A stretch of 64,000 nucleotides of DNA, taken from assembly GCF_026015295.1 (NCBI RefSeq), contig NZ_JAPDUW010000001.1, positions 682,001-746,000 of the forward strand, given 5' to 3'. The DNA comes from Segatella copri. GTDB lineage: Bacteria; Bacteroidota; Bacteroidia; Bacteroidales; Bacteroidaceae. Position 1 is the stretch's first letter; every line of letters begins with the position of its first letter. The position numbers were made by a program, and so were the translations under genes. Positions 63,676 to 64,000 of the stretch are shown here, one piece after another. The notes under the pieces are model-generated. The model saw only the letters and a list, made by a program, of their open reading frames with translations, made no database searches and was not told where the DNA came from.

Positions 63676-64000
63676 TTATAGTTTCTTGAATGTCAATTCT
63701 TCTTTTTTCGAATTTTTGCCTACCGAGATGGTGTCGCCTGGCTTCATTGTGCCATCGAGTAACATCTCGCAAACGGAATCTTCGATGTAGGTCTGGATGG
63801 CGCGGCGGAGTGGGCGGGCACCAAACTGCACATCGTATCCCTTCTTGGCTACCATCTCCTTTGCCTTTTCGGTAATCTGGAAATGGAATCCCAAGTCTTC
63901 TATTCTCTTGACCAGTCCTTCCAGGTCGAGGTCGATGATGCGCTTGATGGCATTTAGATCCAGCTGGTCGAAGGTGATGATGTCATCAAGACGGTTCAGG
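63676..64000 (-). CDS. ClpC/ClpB-type AAA+ ATPase, C-terminal end only
   Basis: About 107 residues of the C-terminal D2-small domain are visible. From the window edge the frame reads LNRLDDIITFDQLDLNAIKR (the family has FLNRIDDVIVF), then FGARPLRRAIQTYIEDSVCEMLLDG near the end, a clear ClpB/ClpC signature. The start lies beyond 64000. ClpC and ClpB unfold proteins for ClpP or disaggregate them. The last residues lack the long extension of ClpB, so ClpC-like is more likely, but this piece alone does not settle it. Confidence 0.9.
   Translation of the reverse strand, partial: LNRLDDIITFDQLDLNAIKRIIDLDLEGLVKRIEDLGFHFQITEKAKEMVAKKGYDVQFGARPLRRAIQTYIEDSVCEMLLDGTMKPGDTISVGKNSKKEELTFKKL

Overview
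The window looks like a chromosomal segment of a Bacteroidota species, most likely Prevotella/Segatella (P. copri-like). Evidence: many promoters of the Bacteroidota type (TTTG, about 20 nt, TAnnTTTG, a few bases before the start codon), weak Shine-Dalgarno sites, DUF4296 and DUF2027 proteins, an LspA/TraR-DksA/IleS cluster, an N-terminal-rubredoxin rubrerythrin, and a Bacteroidota-style Wza/Wzz/Wzx/Wzy polysaccharide locus. This assignment is from family recognition only; no database was searched.

Layout. 1-1485 is the 3' part of a CapD/FlaA1-type nucleotide-sugar epimerase/dehydratase. 1.5-4.0 kb is a small accessory island: an AAA ATPase and an unrecognised partner gene that overlap by 20 bp, bracketed by two almost identical terminator hairpins and followed by the wreck of a PD-(D/E)XK gene. 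4.0-34.3 kb is ordinary core genome: RecQ, dipeptidyl peptidase III, Nudix, AlkD-like, IspE, DUF2027/Smr, NadE, IleS, TraR/DksA-like, LspA, DUF4296, NadC, C69 dipeptidase, rubrerythrin with a Fur-family regulator, LolA-like, FtsK, a 3'-5' exonuclease, an RlmI-like methyltransferase, a substrate-binding lipoprotein, a large TPR-like protein and DnaB. 34.4-41.05 kb is a leucine operon (leuA, leuC, leuD, a second DRE-TIM synthase, leuB). In front of it is a textbook transcription attenuator with a 28-codon leader peptide rich in Leu/Ile/Val. A MITE-like cruciform follows, then a TPR protein, a metallophosphoesterase lipoprotein, a putative outer-membrane protein and a sugar aminotransferase.

44.9-53.0 kb is a rearranged zone inside the polysaccharide locus. 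It holds fossil 3' ends of an initiating sugar transferase and of an AAA/PD-(D/E)XK gene, nested palindromes, and a 58-bp direct repeat at both ends of a 6.5 kb block. That block carries a C-terminally truncated AAA ATPase, a sugar transferase, a GT2 glycosyltransferase, a DarT-DarG toxin-antitoxin pair and a polytopic membrane protein. Just outside it is a chimeric relic joining an IS transposase N-terminus to a GH16 C-terminus. 53.0-63.2 kb is one minus-strand exopolysaccharide operon: SLBB export protein, Wzz, Wzx, Wzy, three or four glycosyltransferases and a fucosyltransferase-like protein with a probable internal deletion. tRNA-Thr(CGT), tRNA-Gly(CCC) and the C-terminus of a Clp ATPase close the window.

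How it fits together: the epimerase, aminotransferase, initiating transferase, glycosyltransferases, flippase, polymerase, chain-length regulator and export protein make up a Wzx/Wzy-dependent surface polysaccharide pathway. It has been remodelled repeatedly by recombination, and defence-type genes (DarTG, the ATPase pair) sit in its gaps. The most interesting items are the leu attenuator, the terminator-bracketed ATPase pair and the repeat-bracketed DarTG block.
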